A stretch of 39,600 bases of DNA from a virus, in the IMG/VR virus record IMGVR_UViG_3300037119_000629, positions 1 through 39,600 of that record; one strand, 5' to 3'. Below, piece after piece: positions 37,508 through 39,600 of the stretch. Each line of letters starts with the position of its first letter. The stretch's first letter is position 1. A model generated the notes under the pieces. The model saw only the letters and a list, made by a program, of their open reading frames with translations, was not told the origin of the DNA and did not search any database. Both the position numbers and the translations under genes were made by a program.

Positions 37508-38382
37508 ATGTGGCAGTCGACGATGGTCAGGACCGCATCGTCCGGAGCATCGTCGATCACCTGGTTCACCCGACGGGCGTAGTCGAGCCGACTGTGCACG
37601 TCATCCGTGCTCATGCCGAACCAGCCCATCTTTCCGGGTGCCTCCCAGCCCTGCTCCGACAGGAAGGCGTAGCCAGGCACCGCGCGGAGGCGAGCACTCT
37701 CGACGTACTCCTCCTTGGAGATGCCGAGGAACTCGTCGTCCAGTGACCCGAAGAACGACCCGGCGTAGAGCGTCTCCTTGGCAGCGGCCACGATGGGTTG
37801 CTCGTTGTACTTCTCGCGTGCCTGGTCCCGGTCGTAGTTGTCGACGAGTGTGGACCAGGGCAGCCAGGCACCGTGCTCGGCGAAGAGGGCCTCGAACTGA
37901 GCCCAGCGTGCTCGGGCCTTGCGCTCCGCCTCGTCTCGCATCCCCTTGATGTCGATGTCGGCCTTGACCGCCTGGTCCACGTAGCCCTCGGTCGGTGCGT
38001 CCTGCTCGTCACCGGGGAAGGTCCACTCCCAGGAGAGGGGAGCGAGGAAGCCCTGCGCCCCGTCCTTCAGGCGGAGGTTGCCAGCCCAGCGCCCGCCGAC
38101 CCGCCAGTAGTCCCACTTGGAGTCGGGGTTGTAGGTGGTCTGACGCTCGATGCGTCCGTCGACGACGCGATACCTCTCCTCAACTGCGTCCTCGGGGTAC
38201 TTCTCCTGGTAGATCCGGATCTTCTCCTCGGGGGGGAGGCCCTTCTGGTCGTCGTCCAGCGCCCAGTTGACATCCCCCTCAGTCCAGTAGGGGGTGACGT
38301 CGGTGTTCTCGTCGTACGGCGCGAGGAGGTCGTCGACCTGCTCGACCGACTTGGACAGAACAAGAACGGTGAAGTGGGACAT
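37504..38382 (-). CDS. Conserved phage protein, MSHFTVLV family (292 aa)
   Basis: AAAGGAAAGCC precedes the ATG. The sequence begins MSHFTVLVLSKSVEQVDDLLAPYDEN and contains YNPDSKWDYWRVGGRWAG in the middle, and GKMGWFGMSTDD with a final DDAVLTIVDCHI. This combination marks a protein conserved in many actinophages and some bacteria. It is soluble, has no signal peptide, and its function is unknown. Tail-to-tail overlap with the endolysin gene (CTAG) leaves no room for a terminator between them. Confidence 0.75.
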   Translation of the reverse strand: MSHFTVLVLSKSVEQVDDLLAPYDENTDVTPYWTEGDVNWALDDDQKGLPPEEKIRIYQEKYPEDAVEERYRVVDGRIERQTTYNPDSKWDYWRVGGRWAGNLRLKDGAQGFLAPLSWEWTFPGDEQDAPTEGYVDQAVKADIDIKGMRDEAERKARARWAQFEALFAEHGAWLPWSTLVDNYDRDQAREKYNEQPIVAAAKETLYAGSFFGSLDDEFLGISKEEYVESARLRAVPGYAFLSEQGWEAPGKMGWFGMSTDDVHSRLDYARRVNQVIDDAPDDAVLTIVDCHI

Positions 38383-38404
38383 GGCTTTCCTTTCAGTGGT
38401 GCTA

Positions 38405-38620
38405 CTAGTTGCTTCGGTACAGGCTTCCAGTTACTGGATGCCCTTCATCTGACTCCTTTACGTCCTCTATCTCTACTGTCAAGTTCTGGCAGCGGTCACA
38501 GTGACGGGCCTGGTGGAACGAACCCACCACCGAGGCGACCGCGAAGGCGACGGCCCAGCCCAGCACGACCAGGGCCACCGTCACCTCCAGCAGCAGCGTC
38601 AGGTACTCCAGCAGGCTCAT
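38405..38620 (-). CDS. Membrane protein with C-terminal CxxC (71 aa)
   Basis: The ATG is in an ATGA overlap with the upstream 26-codon gene. Residues 1-35 are a long hydrophobic helix (YLTLLLEVTVALVVLGWAVAFAVASVV), followed by HCDRC and an acidic tail (VEIEDVKESDEGHP). The last codons contain a dyad element. Topology is a single N-terminal anchor with a cytoplasmic tail. A holin function is possible given size and nearness to the endolysin, but it is on the opposite strand and unproven. Confidence 0.6.
   Translation of the reverse strand: MSLLEYLTLLLEVTVALVVLGWAVAFAVASVVGSFHQARHCDRCQNLTVEIEDVKESDEGHPVTGSLYRSN
38425..38439. promoter_or_regulatory. Dyad element copy 6 (one mismatch)
   Basis: TTCCAGTTACTGGAT matches in 14 of 15 positions. 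It lies in the 3' end of the 71-aa gene (codons for P-V-T-G) and 42 bases upstream of the 292-aa gene, so it is well placed to control that gene. Confidence 0.6.
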
Positions 38621-38697
38621 CGCCCGTGACACTTACAGCCGCAGCCGGAGCACGCGCGGTGCCTACCCTCCTGGCAGTCCGGACTCAGATACCGCAT
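38617..38697 (-). CDS. Cys-rich microprotein (26 aa)
   Basis: The ATG is preceded by AAGGGGTGAGCC and the gene ends in an ATGA overlap. The product MRYLSPDCQEGRHRACSGCG continues CKCHGR: six Cys/His ligands in C-x4-H-x3-C-x2-C-x-C-x-C-H order. Very short proteins with this pattern recur in actinophages and likely bind one zinc ion. Too short for standard gene callers, it is supported by spacing, ribosome-binding site and overlap. Confidence 0.65.
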   Translation of the reverse strand: MRYLSPDCQEGRHRACSGCGCKCHGR

Positions 38698-38700
38698 GGC

Positions 38701-38877
38701 TCACCCCTTCACGTAGTCGTAGTACTTGTAGAAGCCGCTGGCCTCGTGGCGTCCGACGTTACCCATCCTCTGGTGTGGGCCGTGGAAGACGAAGCCGTTC
38801 TCCACCGCCTTGATGACAACCTCCTTGCCGGTGTTCTTCGCGCGCCACACCTGCCCTCGTGACGGTCTCTTGTTCAT
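38701..38877 (-). CDS. Small basic protein (58 aa)
   Basis: The ATG has AAGGAG upstream and an ATGA overlap with the preceding gene. The sequence MNKRPSRGQVWRAKNTGKEVVIKAVENGFVFHG looks like a small SH3-type or KOW-like beta barrel, with RGQVWR followed by alternating strands. The end is aromatic (YKYYDYVKG). Such folds often bind nucleic acids, but this is only a structural guess. Confidence 0.65.
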   Translation of the reverse strand: MNKRPSRGQVWRAKNTGKEVVIKAVENGFVFHGPHQRMGNVGRHEASGFYKYYDYVKG

Positions 38878-39044
38878 CGACGATGCTCCTTCTCGCACTT
38901 GTAGCAGAGGTCCCACCGTTGCTCGGCGGTGGTGGGGTTCTGTGCAGCCTTCGCCCCACACAGGGTCTTGGCCCCACCCCACCCAGCCGCCTGGTCACGC
39001 AGGTGGAGTTTCCGTGCGCTGCGATCCACCAGCAGGATCTTCAC
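38874..39044 (-). CDS. Small Cys-containing protein (56 aa)
   Basis: It starts at GTG in a GTGA overlap with the DUF932-like gene. The product (VKILLVDRSARKLHLRDQAA, then TLCGAKAA and DLCYKCEKEH) carries one Cys followed later by CxxC, a likely zinc site. It was not long enough for a 60-residue ORF cut-off. No function known. Confidence 0.65.
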   Translation of the reverse strand: MKILLVDRSARKLHLRDQAAGWGGAKTLCGAKAAQNPTTAEQRWDLCYKCEKEHRR

Positions 39045-39600
39045 AGTGCCGCCGCCAGGGCCAGCGCCTTGAAGGCGTCACCCTCCAAGTCGGCAGCCAG
39101 GTCCGGGTCCGCCACCTGACCGGCGTACGCCGTGACCGCCTGCATCACACCACCCGCCGTCACCTGACCGGACCGGATGAAGGCGTCCAGGACACCAGCC
39201 GTGGTCTCCTCCGAGAAGGCCAACTTCTTGGCCACCGTCCGCACCGCCACGTCCGGCGCTCCCTTCAGTGGGGTGCCCGCCTTCTCCGACGCCTCCGCGA
39301 TGACCGACTCCATGTACTCCAGGTCCAGGAAGGTGGCCACCGCGTCACGAGCCTGCGCCGTGATCAGGGCGAGGGTCTTGTTCTCGGTGTCCCGCGTCCA
39401 CTGGATGACTGACTCGTCCTGCTGCGCACCCAGGTGGACGGAGCGCACCGCGTCCTTGGTCACCTTCATCCCGTTGTCGCAGACCTCGAACACCATGCGG
39501 GGGGTGATGGAGAACGACCCGTTGCCGACCTCCGAGTTGCCGATCTCCAGGCCAGCGAACACGAACGGGCACTCCTCCACCGTGCGCCCGTTGTAGGGCT
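39041..39600 (-). CDS. DUF932-like phage/plasmid protein (5' part beyond window)
   Basis: The frame is open to the right window edge (visible residues begin PYNGRTVEECPFVFAG), so a GTG at 39580 is not the true start. The visible part contains IGNSEVGNGSFSITPRMVFEVCDNGM. This NSEVG...VCxNG pattern is characteristic of DUF932-type phage and plasmid proteins. A long helical C-terminus ends in ALALAAAL. Its molecular role is not established; members are often found near replication and recombination genes. It heads the visible part of the right-hand leftward operon. Confidence 0.75.
   Translation of the reverse strand, partial: PYNGRTVEECPFVFAGLEIGNSEVGNGSFSITPRMVFEVCDNGMKVTKDAVRSVHLGAQQDESVIQWTRDTENKTLALITAQARDAVATFLDLEYMESVIAEASEKAGTPLKGAPDVAVRTVAKKLAFSEETTAGVLDAFIRSGQVTAGGVMQAVTAYAGQVADPDLAADLEGDAFKALALAAAL

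Noticed and set aside
37735-37752. GTCCAGTGACCCGAA as a further dyad copy
   Set aside because: Only 12 of 15 positions match and the second half is not symmetric; coding constraint explains it.

Overview
The window looks like part of the genome of a tailed, long-tailed (siphovirus-type) bacteriophage of a high-GC actinobacterium, most likely Streptomyces or a relative. The grounds are the high G+C with strong third-position bias, the almost gapless gene packing with ATGA/GTGA/TGATG overlaps, frequent GTG starts, and head and tail proteins of the types seen in actinophages. No terminase, integrase, repressor or tRNA gene is visible here, so lifestyle cannot be read directly.

Left part, rightward (1-27577): the structural module. 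It starts inside the portal gene. Next come a very large MuF/prohead-protease fusion and a 5.4-kb block of beta-rich accessory structural genes, including a beta-helix protein and a 19-unit repeat protein. Then follow the HK97-fold major capsid protein with an acidic scaffold-like N-terminus, a small basic protein, a major-tail-type protein, three head-tail connector genes, the frameshifting tail-assembly chaperone pair, the 1443-aa tape measure, a distal tail protein, and a tail-hub protein fused to two sugar-hydrolase-like barrels. A short tail protein, a large fibre protein and a stand-alone peptidoglycan-binding protein end the module at a strong bidirectional terminator (27590-27630).

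Middle part, leftward (36028 down to 27710): a replication and recombination operon read towards that terminator. In order of transcription it holds an HNH nuclease, a winged-helix replication initiator, a small protein, a CHC2/TOPRIM/RecA-type primase-helicase, a SLOG nucleotide-binding protein, two small zinc proteins and a second HNH protein. After a regulatory gap with two palindromes (32084-32170) come a Rad52-like annealing protein, a Cas4/RecB-type Fe-S nuclease, a DUF4406-like protein and many very small proteins, often with CxxC zinc motifs. Several of these are too short for ordinary gene finding and are annotated here, including one that appears to start at ATC.

Right part: a short rightward lysis unit (48-aa protein plus a CHAP-type endolysin with two cell-wall-binding repeats) appears to have a leaderless promoter. 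It meets a second leftward operon of small genes beginning with a DUF932-type gene that runs off the right edge.

The most notable non-coding signal is a dyad, TTCCAGTNACTGGAA, present six times across all modules: before the capsid gene, before the tape-measure gene, at the late terminator, before the Rad52-like gene, inside the initiator gene and before the last leftward gene cluster's terminal gene. It is a good candidate for a phage-encoded operator/stoperator. A second signal is a pair of GTGCAC inverted repeats next to an A+T-rich stretch inside the initiator gene, a candidate replication origin.
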